Of a stretch of DNA of 49,541 nt, positions 9,372 through 20,895 are shown in pieces. The stretch lies in the NCBI GenBank assembly GCA_034687125.1, contig JAQGBZ010000429.1, forward strand, positions 1-49,541. The letters run 5' to 3'. This DNA comes from Neelides folsomi (taxonomy: Eukaryota; Arthropoda; Collembola; Neelipleona; Neelidae). The notes under the pieces are model-generated. The model had not been told where the DNA came from, did no database searches, and saw only the letters and a list, made by a program, of their open reading frames with translations. A program made the translations under genes and the position numbers. Positions within the stretch are counted from its first letter, which is position 1. Every line of letters begins with the position of its first letter.

Positions 9372-10958
9372 TTATGGTGAAATGTTGTCCAAGATCCATT
9401 CAAGATAAAGACGCACATTTTGAAAAACATCTGGTTTTAGTGTATTTGGAGGATATTTGGTCATATTAGCTCCAAATGACATAATCCCGACTTGGTAAGT
9501 TGGATAATTAAATTCTTCGTACATCAGTGGACCGCCGCTGTCCCCAGTTTGAAGAATACTCCCACCATTTTTAAAACTTCCCGCACAAAATTGTTCATCT
9601 TCGATAATCCTCGTCTTATCAATTTTCTTTTTAATTTTTTTTTCTGAATAACATTTTAGCTCACTTCGACATTTTTGCAAATTAATAATTTTAAAATCTT
9701 CTTGTTTCAATTCGGGTACAATTGTTTTTAAATTTCCAAATCCAGCTCCAACAAATCTCGTTTTTGAATATTTCGAATCCCCCAATGTAAAATTGAAATG
9801 TTTGAGCTTTTTTGGAAATTTATTGTTTGAAGGTGAAAATGGGAGACAAATTGGATAAAAATCAGATTCCGGGATTTTTTCTTTTAACCGGATTAAACCA
9901 ATGTCATGGCGTCTTTTTCTATTTGGATTGTTTGGAAGTGGTCCTGTGTATTCCTCATGTCGAATTAATTTATCAATTTCAAATAATTGTGAATTTTCTG
10001 TTCCAATATAAACCGAGTATGGTGATGATTTAATTCCATCTTGTAAAATTCCATCGTATAAACAATGTCCTAATGATAATAATGATCAATTTAATTTTTA
10101 AATATTTTTTTCCAGTTGATATTAATGCAATAAAATTAACAAATTAACAATTTTAATTAATTTATATTTCTTACCGGCTGTTAAAATATAACGTTCATTT
10201 ATTACAGTCCCAGTACAGCCAAAATATGATATATTTTTTCCATCTTTATTGACTAAAGTGAAAATAATCAAATAAGTTAATTAATTAATATTTCAATTTA
10301 TTCAATAATGTAATTCTGGAACTCAATATGAAAAAAACAAACCAACACTGTTAAATTATATTGTAGCATCAAATTGAACATAATTTAACTTAATTTACCA
10401 AAATAATTGAAAATCTTGCTCATCCAAGGGAAATTCCCTTTGACTAATTTTCCATCCGCAAGTCTTTTTACTCTTCTTCTCTTTTTCTCCCAACCGCATT
10501 TGGCGGGGATCAATCGAAAGTTTTTGTGTCTCAGAATCTTTTTTTCACTGAAAATCAAATTGGTCTTGTGGATTTTACTCAATTTGAAATCATTCATTCT
10601 TTCTTCATAATTATATTGAAATGGCATGCAATCATATTCTTTACTCGGTAAAAGATTTTTATCTATTCGATTATCAATATTTGTGCTATTATTTGTGATA
10701 TTCACTTTGGGAGATTTGTCAAATACACCATCTAAAAACAACCAAAATTAAAAAATTAGTAAGATAAACTGAAACTAGGTAATAAAACACTTCTATAAAA
10801 ATAAAACTGAGCACTTAATTATTTATTTAGTAAATTATTTTAAATAAATTATTTAAATTACCAATTATGTTTGAAGTCTCATTTTTAATACAATCAAATG
10901 CATTGTAAATTCCCACATAACTCAACAAGGCCAATGAGATCAATTTACTAAAAAACAT
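9372..10958 (-). CDS. Secreted chymotrypsin-fold (S1) serine protease zymogen with atypical S1 pocket
   Basis: Four exons (10862-10958, 10399-10731, 10175-10252, 9372-10069) join in phase to 401 residues. A signal peptide (MFFSKLISLALLSYVGIYNA) is followed by a roughly 100-residue pro-region. A dibasic activation site, VKR-LADGKLVKGNFPW, takes the place of the usual R-IVGG (cleavage near 122). The catalytic triad is intact: LTAGHC (His171), HDIGLIRL (Asp225) and GDSGGP (Ser347). The usual Cys two residues before that GDSGGP and the partner Cys near the C terminus are missing. The specificity position six residues before the serine is Ile rather than Asp, so trypsin-like cleavage is unlikely. 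The pro-region has two Cys but no clear clip domain. Known role of the family is extracellular proteolysis; substrate unknown. Confidence 0.9.
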
Positions 10959-11114
10959 TATAAAAAGTAACGTTCAACTTAAAACTTAAACATCTTTAAC
11001 TATTAGCACTATTTTCATTGTTACAATTCACACCTTAATTGTTTAATCTACACTTTAAGCGATGATAATAGCTTTCAATTAACCAACTAATTAACTATAA
11101 ATTTAATTAAATGA
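10959..11114. other. Short 5' flank of the protease gene
   Basis: AT-rich sequence just upstream of the reverse-strand protease start. No clear promoter motif was identified. Confidence 0.4.
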
Positions 11115-12161
11115 CTAATCCCAGGTGAGTAATGTTAAGTGTGGTATATTGCCAGGTATCATTATAGCCCTATTAGAGCTTAAATATTTTATATTGGAAT
11201 GAACTTGTCCTGATCTACAAGGAAATCGAATTGTAACTAAAGAGATTTCATCCTCATCTTCATCTTAAATGTAAAAACACGGCGCAGGTAGATCAAAACC
11301 AACACCTTGAGTGAGTATAGGAATTAACTATAGGAGCTGCATTCCAAATTTCTTTTTGCTCATCTTCCACTTGAACTTGACACTTGGCACGGACTTCTTG
11401 ATATTCAACTACTTACCTGCACATTGATAAGACTTACATTTAGTTAGAGATATCCCAGACAAATTCACTATCATATAATTAAATATTCCTATCTCCTACA
11501 TTTACCTTAAACGTTATTTTCCTCTCCAGGGGGCAAAGGCGTCATTTGACCACGTGTGAATATTTCCAATATATCAGATACATCAATTGTATATATTGTA
11601 AATGTATACAATTGATCCACCTCTAACGTATTTTCCAAATTGTCAACTATCTTCGATATATTTCGGTGTCTCCTTTATTGGATTAATAAGATAATCAAAG
11701 TACAATTCTTCATATCAATACTATTGTGTATTGGATTAAGAGATTAACGAGTTTTTGTCTGGGTTTGATAGTTTCTATAAGAAACAAATGGCTTTAATTT
11801 TTTAATTCATTGTCACATCAAGAATTACAACATTTATAAATGATAAGCTCATTGGATTTTTTAGGAAATTCCTAGCAATTGAAGAGTAATTCTCAGAAGG
11901 AACATTATACAAGCTATACTTTGTGTATGTATTAATTAGGCACTTGCCTATCTCACCACGTGCTTAAATGCAAATATTATTTGGGGATTTTGTATATTTA
12001 AAGTTTGAAAACCAGTTTATTGAATCTCGTTTAGGACCATAAGGTCGGAATGTTTTACACTTATCTCTGCTCAACCTCTGAGCATTGAGCATATTGTCTA
12101 TACTAATGATAAGTGTATATCTGAGAGTCTCTTGAAGAATGTTAACAATCAATTTATACAA
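11115..12161 (-). pseudogene. Series of exon-like open stretches, possible decayed or undetected gene
   Basis: Reading the reverse strand, five open stretches follow each other. 11964-12161 contains KTFRPYGPKRDSINWFSNF. It continues in the same frame after one TAA into 11802-11963 (NVPSENYSSIARNFLKNP). Then come 11507-11674 (TRGQMTPLPPGEENN), about 11306-11412 (VEDEQKEIWNAAP) and 11115-11264 (DEDEDEISLVTIRFP). They are denser in G/C and in charged and proline residues than chance frames nearby. Some have plausible splice sites (an AG before 11263, a GTGTTG donor after 11306), but I could not join all phases. A diverged gene, an old transposon protein or chance are all open. No family recognised. 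Confidence 0.3.
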
Positions 12162-12311
12162 AATTATAGTTTGATAAACTACACAATAATTTAAAATTGC
12201 CCAAATTGTACATCTTTTTCCTTATGCACATAAATTCCGATAGAATCTACAGATATGTTAATGATAAATAATGAGAGCAAAAAGGATAAATTTTGCATAA
12301 ATAATTTCATA

Positions 12312-12363
12312 TGCATTTTGCGAAGCATTTTGCATTTTGCGAAGAATTTTGCATTTTGCAGAG
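12312..12363 (+). repeat. Short tandem repeat of GCATTTTGCGAAG
   Basis: Three diverged copies of ATTTTGCGAAG/GCATTTTGC follow each other in an otherwise unique AT-rich region. Confidence 0.7.
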
Positions 12364-12660
12364 CTTTTTGTATCAAAATCTATCCAAAATTACTGAATTA
12401 TACATAATAAATATAAAATTATTACGTCTTTAAAATTCTTAAAATTGCTGCGTCACATTCCAAATTTCTTCCAGGTATGTTATTAATATACAAATAGTTA
12501 AGTTTAATTCATGGCGGTAAAATTCGAAAAATTGAATGACTCAAGGAGAATTTGATTAATTTGGCAAATATTCAAATTTGACAATTATTCAACATCAGAA
12601 AAATAAATACAGTATTTCCCATATTAAAATTCTATTCGAGTGAGATCTTTATAAATTAAT

Positions 12661-12903
12661 TCAGTTATCATATATTGATATATATTTATATATTGTGTTG
12701 ATTTTACGGTTCAAAAGGAGTCTTTGAACTTTTTCACATTGTAGGCTCATCAAAGGGATTCCTTTAATTGTTATTAAATAATTCATCGCTGGGTTATTTA
12801 AGCTCATTGTGTTCATTTCGTCTCTTGTGGATTGGCGATGAAATTTGAATGTTAAACATCCGCTAGCCCACATTGACAGCTGAAGAGAAACTCTAAGCGT
12901 CAT
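12661..12903 (-). other. Open stretch of 80 codons, coding status uncertain
   Basis: A reverse-strand ORF with ATG reads segments such as WASGCLTFKFHRQSTRDEMN and ends in low-complexity Ile/Tyr codons. It lies upstream of, and on the same strand as, the exon-like series at 11115-12161, so it could be a 5' exon. No signal peptide, domain or family is visible. Chance is a real alternative. Confidence 0.2.
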
Positions 12904-15422
12904 TCTTCAATAATTCCTTTGGACGTGGGGTGATGAATGAAGGGAAAAAATTTATTCTTATTGCTAACGGCGATTTATGCCATTTCTTATTATAAAGAAC
13001 ATCTTCCCTTGAGTAGTATATGATCATATCCCAATTATATGCAAGTGCATGCGTGCATGATTATATAAATTATATTCATTTTCTCGGTTTTTCTTTCAGC
13101 TTAAAAAATGCTGTGAATTCTGTAACCTCAACGACTTTACTTTTTATGACAATTCCAAGAAAACCCACAAGCGTAAATTAGCAAAAAGATTCAAGATGAA
13201 TTTACTTAATTTAAAATTGCTAAAATCTAATTAACTTCAGTATCTAATCAAAATCAGATCACAAAACCCGACACTGACAAAAAGACTTAATTACGTAATA
13301 ACCCGAGACTGGCAAAAAGACTTAATTATGTAATAATTGTTATTTTAAATAAACAAATGAATAAATGATTAATGGTAATTCATTTTTTGCATAATTTCCT
13401 CAGTTTTCAAATTATATATTAATTTGATAATTCAAGTCATAGAAATTCTGAGAATATTAAAATACTTTTAATTTGGCTATAGCTGTAAGAGGAAATTGTT
13501 CCCATGGGGATAATCAAATAGTGATTACAATGTAATGATTGTATTGGCGAAATTGTTGAAATTGATATTGATGGTTTGATTATAAAAATTTGGATTGAAG
13601 GTAGGAAACTGATCGCGGGCAAAGTGAATCAGAAGCGGAAGTACGGCGTGAGTCATTTAATTGACCAAAAACGAGGTTGAACAAATTCACCACCTTGACA
13701 TTGAATCAAAGTACTGTGAAGTTCTCCGCTTCAAACCAAAACATTTGGCGTCGCTCCAACGCACCTTCAAAGTGAATGAGCCAAAGTAAACCAAAGGAAC
13801 CGAATGTTAAATGATGTTAAATGAAAATCAAAGTGAATCAAAAGTGATCTTCAAATCAAATCCGCGTCTAGTCAATTTAATTAACAACTCCACATCTTTT
13901 CACTTTTATTCAATTTATGTATAGAAAAAACTGGTAGTTGGAAACATGAGATTAATCACTTTAATGACTCCATAGCAAACCATTAGAAAATTATATTATA
14001 AATTATAATATTAAATACAAAACACGCTTATTCAATAATCTCATTATAAACATTTGAATCATGAGAATTAAATTGATTAAATATTATGATAATAATTGAT
14101 TAAATATAATGGTATATTAATTATGTTCATAATAGACATGCAATTTATGAATTAATTCCTATAATATATTCAATATATTCATTATAATATTTTATATAAA
14201 TTATATAAGTAGATAAGTATATGATATAATAATTGCTTCTAATTTCTACAAATAGGTCTTTTATTTCTTTATCGAAAATCTTAATTTTTATCCTCCTTTT
14301 AGTTTTACATATATTATACAATATTGTAATTGTAATGTATATTGTATTGTATGGAAAATATGTTAATTGTTGTAAATTTACATTTAACATGAAATTTAAA
14401 CTTATATAGGACACAGTAAGATATTTTTTTAAATTAAAGAAAATTAATCTTTGTTCGTTAGTTCTTGGATTTTGTTACAAAAAGGAAAATTCCCAAATAT
14501 AAAAATGTTCAAGGAATGAGTTGAGAGAAGAAATCAAAGCACCTTCACAACCTTCAACTTTTATAACCTGTTCGACTTCTCTCCTTTTTTCATTATCTAT
14601 TTGCATGACCATTTGTGTATATATTTAGTTATTTTACAAACGGACAAGGCAATTCATCATTGAAATTGATGGATTGTTTTTTTATAACCTATCCATTACA
14701 TTATTTGTTAACGCCAAGCTCTTTTTCACACTTATAAAGATACAAATAAATAATAAGAAGTATATAAATAATATGTATGGTTATCATAGGAATTGTATAG
14801 ATAATATACCATACATAACAAAACAATATATGTATGTAACTACTGAATTCACTTTAAATACAGTCGTTTTGACATTTAATTGTGCATTTACATACTGTAT
14901 ATCTGTACGTTGTAAATCGTATTGTTTAATTGTATTATAAGTAGCTATGGTTATAGCTACACATGCCAATTTAAATTAATTTATGCCAACATGCCAAGTT
15001 ATATAAATGTAATATACAAATTATATACATCTTATACATGTAATATAAATGTGATATAAAGTAAGTAGAAAAAACGGAAATGTAACACAGGAGATGATAG
15101 GGGATGTTGATTTTCTTGTAATAAAGTTCTTTCCTATTTATTTGGATAAGTTAAGTGTTAATTTGGTGGGACGTAAAGAAAAACAGGATTTGTTTCATTG
15201 TTTCCTCCACTTATTTTTACACAAACAGAATGTCCACATTTTTTAATTGCAGGAATAACCTTCATTGGAGTGCAATGAAACAAAATTAGACGCCACTTTT
15301 TGACTCATTCCAATCAAGACAGTCTTTCTTTGAGGTATTCACAAATTATTCTAAATAAACTTTATATTAAAATTTTAAGCAAATCATTTTAAGTTCATTT
15401 CTTACTTTATTAGTTAAGCACA
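12904..15422. other. Long AT-rich intergenic block with one exon-like stretch at 13661-13789
   Basis: Most of this block is featureless. A locally GC-richer patch (about 13610-13880) holds a forward open stretch of 43 codons, 13661-13789, reading IESKYCEVLRFKPKHLASLQ and ending in TAA. Another forward frame just upstream reads GKVNQKRKYGVSHLIDQK. This may be a gene remnant with a frameshift. The final few hundred bases form the 5' flank of the glycine-rich gene. Confidence 0.35.
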
Positions 15423-17082
15423 ATGAAAAAAATTGTGATTTTTGCATTCCTAATTGGAATAGCAATTGCCAGTGTTGAAGGTAATTAAAATTAATTATAT
15501 ATGAATTAATATATGAATTAATTATCCAATTTTCTTAAAAAGGTATATTATATGCATTTTCTTTGTTTTACAATATGAACCTATATGCAAACGTATATTG
15601 TGGAAATAATATAAATATTAATATTGATTGATTCAATTTGAATCAGATGAAAACCAAAGGGTGAAAAGAGCAACTGTTCAGCAAAGGGGTGTGGTTCAGC
15701 AAAGAGGTGTGGTTCAACAAAGAGGAACTGTTCAAAAACAATTCGGCGGTGAATATGAATTAGGTCGTCAGGGTCCGGGTGGTTTCCGAGGTCAATATCC
15801 ATATCGAGGTGGAGGGGGAAGATACCCGATAAGAAGACCGCCGCCTTATAGATTCGATGACGACTACGACGAATATGAATATCCAAGAAGAGGTATTTAA
15901 AAAATATTATCAATGTAAAATTTAAATATTTATTAAAATTCTTTACTTTAACTTTTAATATTTTAATAACTTTTAAATTGAAAATTATTTTAAAATAATT
16001 TAATTTAATATAAAATTTATTAACTTATTGTTAACTACAAACATGATTGTATCAAATCTTATATTTTTAAATTTTACTTGTAGATCCATACAGAGGACGT
16101 CATTACGATGATGATTATTACTACCGTCGACAACCAATTTATCGTGGACGAGATTATGATCGCTATAGAGGTAACGTTTAACCTTGAGAATTTTTGCCTT
16201 TTATTGAACATTGTTATGCTAAAGGACGTTTAAAATGAAATAACATAAATCGAAATTTTTAACTTTTTTAATTGTTGATTTTAAATAAATTTAATTTTTG
16301 TATTCCAGAACCTTACCCGCGTTATCCAGACGAAGGATTTGTTGGACGACCAGCTGGCGGTTTCGGTGGTTCTGGAGTTGGTGGAGGCGGATTTGGTGGT
16401 CCAGGAGGTGGCGGCGGCGGCGGATTCGGTGGCCCTGGAGGTGGCGGAAGTGGCGGCGGTTTTGGTGGACCGGGCGGCGGGGGAACAAGAGGTCGATATT
16501 TGTTTAGCTTAGGATAGACATTTGAAAGGAAACTTTCAATGTTTCAATTATACTGATTAATAATCAGTGATTATACATAAGCATTTATACATTATACATT
16601 TTTCATTTTTTAAAACTTCCTATCTCACTTTTTATACTCTTAGCAATCAATTCTTCAATTTTAATAAATCAATAAACATTGAGCATCCTTAAATGTACAT
16701 AAAATGTCCAATTGATTTAACTACATATTCAACTCACACATTTGAACTTCAATTAGCCAAATAGAAACATTGTCACTTTGACCTTTGTCTTATCTTTATC
16801 TTTTTTTAAATTTTTTAGATCCGGGACAAAATCCGGGATATGAAGGTCGCCCAGTCCAGCCAGGTGGCGGTGGCGGTGGAGGTGGCGGACATGCGCATCC
16901 ACATCCTCAGAGTAAACATTTATTTTATCATATGAATTTATTTATAATTAAAATTTATTTAAAATGCTAATCTGATGGCAATGTTGGTATTTTAAGATCA
17001 ACCAGGTCATGATGGAAGACCAAGCGGAGGCCAAGATTTAAACCCGAAAGTACCAAATAGAAATTACAGAAATTTTGGTTAA
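15423..17082 (+). CDS. Glycine-rich secreted protein, six exons, all introns in phase 1
   Basis: Exons 15423-15480, 15647-15892, 16084-16170, 16309-16491, 16819-16911 and 16997-17082 join perfectly to 250 residues. A signal peptide (MKKIVIFAFLIGIAIASVEG) is followed by DENQRVKR, a dibasic processing site. Then come three QQRGVV-type repeats and an Asp/Tyr/Arg-rich part (DDYDEYEYPRRG, then YDDDYYYRR). Next is a GGFGGP/GGGG-rich block, then a second glycine run with HAHPHP, and a short polar tail ending RNFG. The composition resembles cuticle, silk-like or antimicrobial glycine-rich proteins, none of which can be chosen. Every intron splits a codon after its first base, so exons can be gained or skipped without shifting frame. 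An AATAAA lies near 17223. Confidence 0.85.
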
Positions 17083-17555
17083 AGATTTTCAAATACGGAT
17101 TTACAGATTTCAATGTTACATTTAATATATACACGAACATCTAAATACAAACATGTGCAAATATTAAAACGATATGCCTTTTAATATTTAAATGTTAATT
17201 GAAACGGCATTGTTGAATATTTAATAAAAATACTTGTGAATTAATGCTTACACATATTATATACTTTGCATAACCTTTTAATTATAATAATAGTTAATAC
17301 ATAGCAATACATGTTATTAATTAAATTCCCTGTGTGGGCAAAATACGGAATGATTTAGATATAAGAAACAATTAAATATTTCATTTCAAATTCTAAAGAT
17401 TGTATATTAGGTAGGAACTATAATTCATATCTTATATACGATTAATTTATCATTAAATGCTTATAAGAATAAATAATTCATTATTATAATTAGTAAAATC
17501 AACTTAAATATTTGATGATTTGTAATTATATATACCTAATCACATAACTTATTGA
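17083..17555. other. AT-rich 3' flank and intergenic DNA
   Basis: Only a probable polyadenylation signal near 17223 is notable; otherwise no signal was seen. Confidence 0.5.
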
Positions 17556-17624
17556 ATGTTCTTTCGGCTCTGTCTTTCTTGGACAAAGTCATCTTTTGAA
17601 TCTTTTAGATTTTCATTTATAAAA

Positions 17625-18282
17625 ATGGCTTTTATATTTATTGTAATAAATTGTATTTTTTTAAACGTTTTGATAAACATTAATGAAATTAGCTCTATAG
17701 ATATAAAAACTGACACCCAATCTAAAATTAATGAAAGTTCTTCTCACTTAAAAGCATTTAGCAATTGTGAAATATATTTATACAAAAATGCACGTGATGT
17801 AAAAGAAAATTCGTTACTTGAAAATTATATAGATTATTTTGCGAGTTTCGACTCTGTGCTTTCAATACAATTTGATTTTAGCGGCCGGATATATAAAAAC
17901 AGAATTCATAACTCAAGAAAATGCAACATACAGATATTTCAATGAATTAACAATTTCCTCTTCTCATTTTCGCAAATATGTTTCGTGCACTGTAGCATTT
18001 TTAATAAGGGAAGAAAAAGTCAAAACAGTCCTCAATTTTTTCAAAATTAACATAAATTTAATTTATTTCAATTTTTATTTCCCAATAAGTATATTTACTT
18101 ATTTTGTTGTTGCTTTTCAAATAAATGGTATAATTTCCACTGAAGTAGAACAAGGAAATATTATCAACGAATATTATAATTATAATTTTATTGATAAAAT
18201 TAAACCAAATAGCTTTGTATTTCTCCTCCTTACTAATCTACACTTCTTGGGGTTATATAGCGTTTTATATCAATTAGAATAA
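17625..18282 (+). pseudogene. Orphan membrane or secreted protein with one frameshift
   Basis: The start at 17625 gives a hydrophobic leader (MAFIFIVINCIFLNVLIN), then a polar region including HLKAFSNCEIYLYKNAR and SVLSIQFDF. Near 17880, in the sequence TTTAGCGGCCGG, the sensible reading jumps one frame and runs on (GYIKTEFITQENATYRYFNE ... FRKYVSC) to a stop at 18282. A second hydrophobic stretch (LIYFNFYFPISIFTYFVVAF) follows. The two frames overlap without a credible intron, so a one-base indel is likely, either real or from sequencing. The leader plus a following Cys-bearing segment slightly recalls N termini of divergent ionotropic receptors, but the pore and membrane segments are absent. 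Function unknown. Confidence 0.4.
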
Positions 18283-19167
18283 TTATGTTATTTGTCAATT
18301 TATTATATTTTATTTATTATGTTTTATGTTACAGATTGACACATGTAATGTTAAAAGTTAAAATTATGTATGTATGTAGGTACTAATACAAAATTTAAGC
18401 TGAATATCACAATACGGTAAAGCTAAATATATAATATGTAAATGTATACGCTGACTTAAAATGGCTGACTCCATGATGACTCCATGGACTAAAAATGACT
18501 CTATGACTCGATTCCAAATTCCCCGATGACTATATGATGATTACATATATTTTTATTATTATGTATGTATATGGCTAGCATTTTGAAAGCTTGCTTTACC
18601 AATGCACACAATCTCCATGATTGACCATGGAGTGTGCATTGGTAAAGCTAAGCCCTTTAACTTAACCTAACCTCGTCAAATAGAATTGAATAACTTCACC
18701 ATGGTGTAACATGGTGAAAGTACCGTAGTGCTTGTATTCGAAATCCCAACCATGTATTTATTATTGACTGAGTGAGTCTAATTATATTAGATAAAATCCT
18801 TAAAATATTTCTCAAACAAACCTTATGTAAATTTATTTCCCCTTACCAAACTAAGATTGAATGTATCAATAACGAAGATCCAATAATTAAAATCGGCATA
18901 ATTTTTCTGATTATTAAAGACGTTGGATTGTAAATTTCCTGGAGATTTTAATAAACTTTAAAATGTGTTGATTTTATCAAACAATTTTCTATTCCATTTC
19001 CTAGCACGATAATATTTTTCATAATTAATTTCATAGATATATATAAATAGTTCGACAATTTCATGTTATTCTTTCCACATTTTCCAAATACCTGATCGGA
19101 ACATAGCATCAAATACGTTTTTGAATTGATCATTAAAATATGATTTAAAATAAAATAATATAAAAAA
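18283..19167. other. Intergenic DNA with ATGACTCCATG-type repeats
   Basis: Between about 18462 and 18540 the words TGACTCCATG and ATGATGACT recur. A hairpin at 18593-18648 follows. The rest is AT-rich without coding signal. Confidence 0.5.
18593..18648. repeat. Nested hairpin, GCTTTACCAATGCAC arms
   Basis: GCTTTACCAATGCAC pairs exactly with GTGCATTGGTAAAGC. Inside lies a second inverted pair, CTCCATG/CATGGAG. The structure resembles a very small MITE, but no clear target duplication was found. Confidence 0.75.
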
Positions 19168-19827
19168 GGGTATCTCCAAGTTAGCCGAACAGCCGATGTC
19201 AAAGTTAGCAGAATAGGAAAAACAAGGGTTACACAGCCGATCTCTAAGTTGGCCGAATACTTACAAAAGAGCCTATTTTTGAGTCATCTTTTAACTTAAT
19301 CTTGTTAAGGATAATATATAAAATATTAAGATTAAAATTGGAATAATTCAGAATATGAGTAACAATTTTTATGTTTTTATGTCAAAAATAAGCTGATCAC
19401 GAATCTGAAGTCCGTTAGTTAAGTAAAATTATAATAAAACCAAATAAAACTAGCTAAATAAGTCTTAACTAACCTAACCTAAAAGAAATAAGTAATATAT
19501 AATCAATATAATTTATATGAAAAAAGTAAATTAGCAAGAGGTAGAATTATTATTTTTAATTATTTTTATATAAAATCCTCTTCGCTCATAATTTCATAAC
19601 GCATATATATTTAAAAAATAATTCAAACGACAATAATTTATATTTACAGATGCATTGTGAAACTATTATCTATTATAATTTTCTATTTCTCACCCCAAAA
19701 GAGAACTATTTTGAAAGTATTCGGCCAACTTGGATATCGGCTGTGGTCCCCTTTCGGCTATCCAGGTAACTTGGACATCGGCTGATCGACTAACTTGCAC
19801 CTCGACTTTCGGCTAACTGGGATCTCC
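19168..19827. mobile_element. 660-base MITE with about 110-base inverted repeats and 9-base target duplication
   Basis: The left arm starts GGGTATCTCCAAGTTAGCCG. The right arm, reverse-complemented, starts GGAGATCCCAGTTAGCCG. Both are built from repeated AAGTTRGCCGAA/CAGCCGAT modules (about 19168-19275 and 19715-19827) and are moderately diverged. TATAAAAAA occurs directly at both edges (19159-19167 and 19828-19836), although this lies in A-rich sequence where chance matching is easier. The interior is AT-rich with CCTAACCTAA-like words and no transposase. Confidence 0.8.
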
Positions 19828-20004
19828 TATAAAAAAAGTCAATTGAATAACTAGCCTTTTCAGAAGTAATTTCATTAATTCTAAATTCCATCTCTTTAAC
19901 CATATAATATTTGTCTGGGAAAAGTTGCTCAAAGCTATATATGTAAGGAGTTTCATCTAATATAATAAAATGAAATTAGATGCAGTCGATGTGGCATGCA
20001 GTGG

Positions 20005-20895
20005 GTATGTACACCAGACCCGACACCCGACAAGTCCAATTCCCGACAACCCGACATACACCAGACCCGACACCCGACATTTACATTAAAAGACCTATCT
20101 AACATACTCTACTCCCGACGACCCGACATACACCAGACCCGACAATTGCACCCGACACATTACAAATATATCATAGATGTCGACCCGACATAATCCAGAC
20201 CCGACAATTGCACCCGACATAATCTGTATACTCAGCGTAAAAAGTAGCCCCTATACGTGTGGAGGCGTCGATCCGAGCTCAAATAAAGGTGGAATTGAGG
20301 TTGGAAAGTTTTGGGCGGCGGGGATGGCGTGGGCCATTAATTAAAAATAATAATTCCACCTTTATTTGAGCTCGGATCGACGCCTCCATACGTATAGGGG
20401 CAACATTTTACGCTCTACATTATGATGCTATTGAAAAAATTAAATTTAATGCGAATTTTAATGTTTAACTATAGTTAATGAATGCTTAATTATAGTTGTA
20501 AAATGCCTAAATATGGTTAAAGAATTTTTAATTTTTGAAAAAGAAATGATTATGGTTAAATAATGTAATATGAGAGTATATATACTGAGTATACAGATTA
20601 TGTCGGGTCGACGTATCAGGTGCAATTGTTGGGTCTGGAGTATGTCGGGTCGACATCTATGATATATTTGTAATGTGTCGGGTGTAAGTGTCGGGTCTGG
20701 TGTATGTCGGGTGGACGTGTCGGGTGCAATTGTCGGGTCTGGTGTATGTCGGGTCGACATGTGTCGGGTCTGGTGTATGTCAGGTCGTCGGGAGTAGAGT
20801 ATGTTAGATAGGTCTTTTAATGTAAATGTCGGGTGTCGGGTCTGGTGTATGTCGGGTTGTCGGGAATTGGACGTGTCGGGTCTGGTGTACGCACC
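20005..20895. mobile_element. Foldback element built of CCCGACA/TGTCGGG minisatellite arms, with 9-10-base target duplication
   Basis: The left arm (about 20005-20235) and right arm (about 20585-20895) are inverted copies. Both contain many ACCCGACATACACCAGACCC units and the same non-repeat spacer (TTTACATTAAAAGACC). The right arm carries additional units and is about 80 bases longer, as expected when tandem modules expand. CATGCAGTGG flanks the element directly (19995-20004 and 20896-20905). If the element is taken to begin GG, the duplication is 9 bases. Proline/Asp/Thr-rich ORFs on both strands here are translations of the repeat. A separate inverted element lies in the centre. Confidence 0.85.
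20234..20414. mobile_element. Inner inverted-repeat element, 63-base arms
   Basis: AGCGTAAAA...GGTGGAATT at 20234-20296 is matched by its complement at 20352-20414 with very few mismatches. It sits at the centre of the foldback element and is unlike the outer arms, so it is probably a nested MITE. No convincing target duplication was found at its edges. Confidence 0.75.

Noticed and set aside
16291..16507. Arg/Trp-rich and His/Arg-rich ORFs in other frames and on the other strand
   Set aside because: Shadows of the glycine-rich exon; the spliced frame has a signal peptide and consistent phases.
20234..20414. Target duplication for the inner inverted-repeat element
   Set aside because: Flanking bases (TGTATACTC and CTACATTAT) do not match over 2, 4, 8 or 9 bases convincingly, so no superfamily is proposed.
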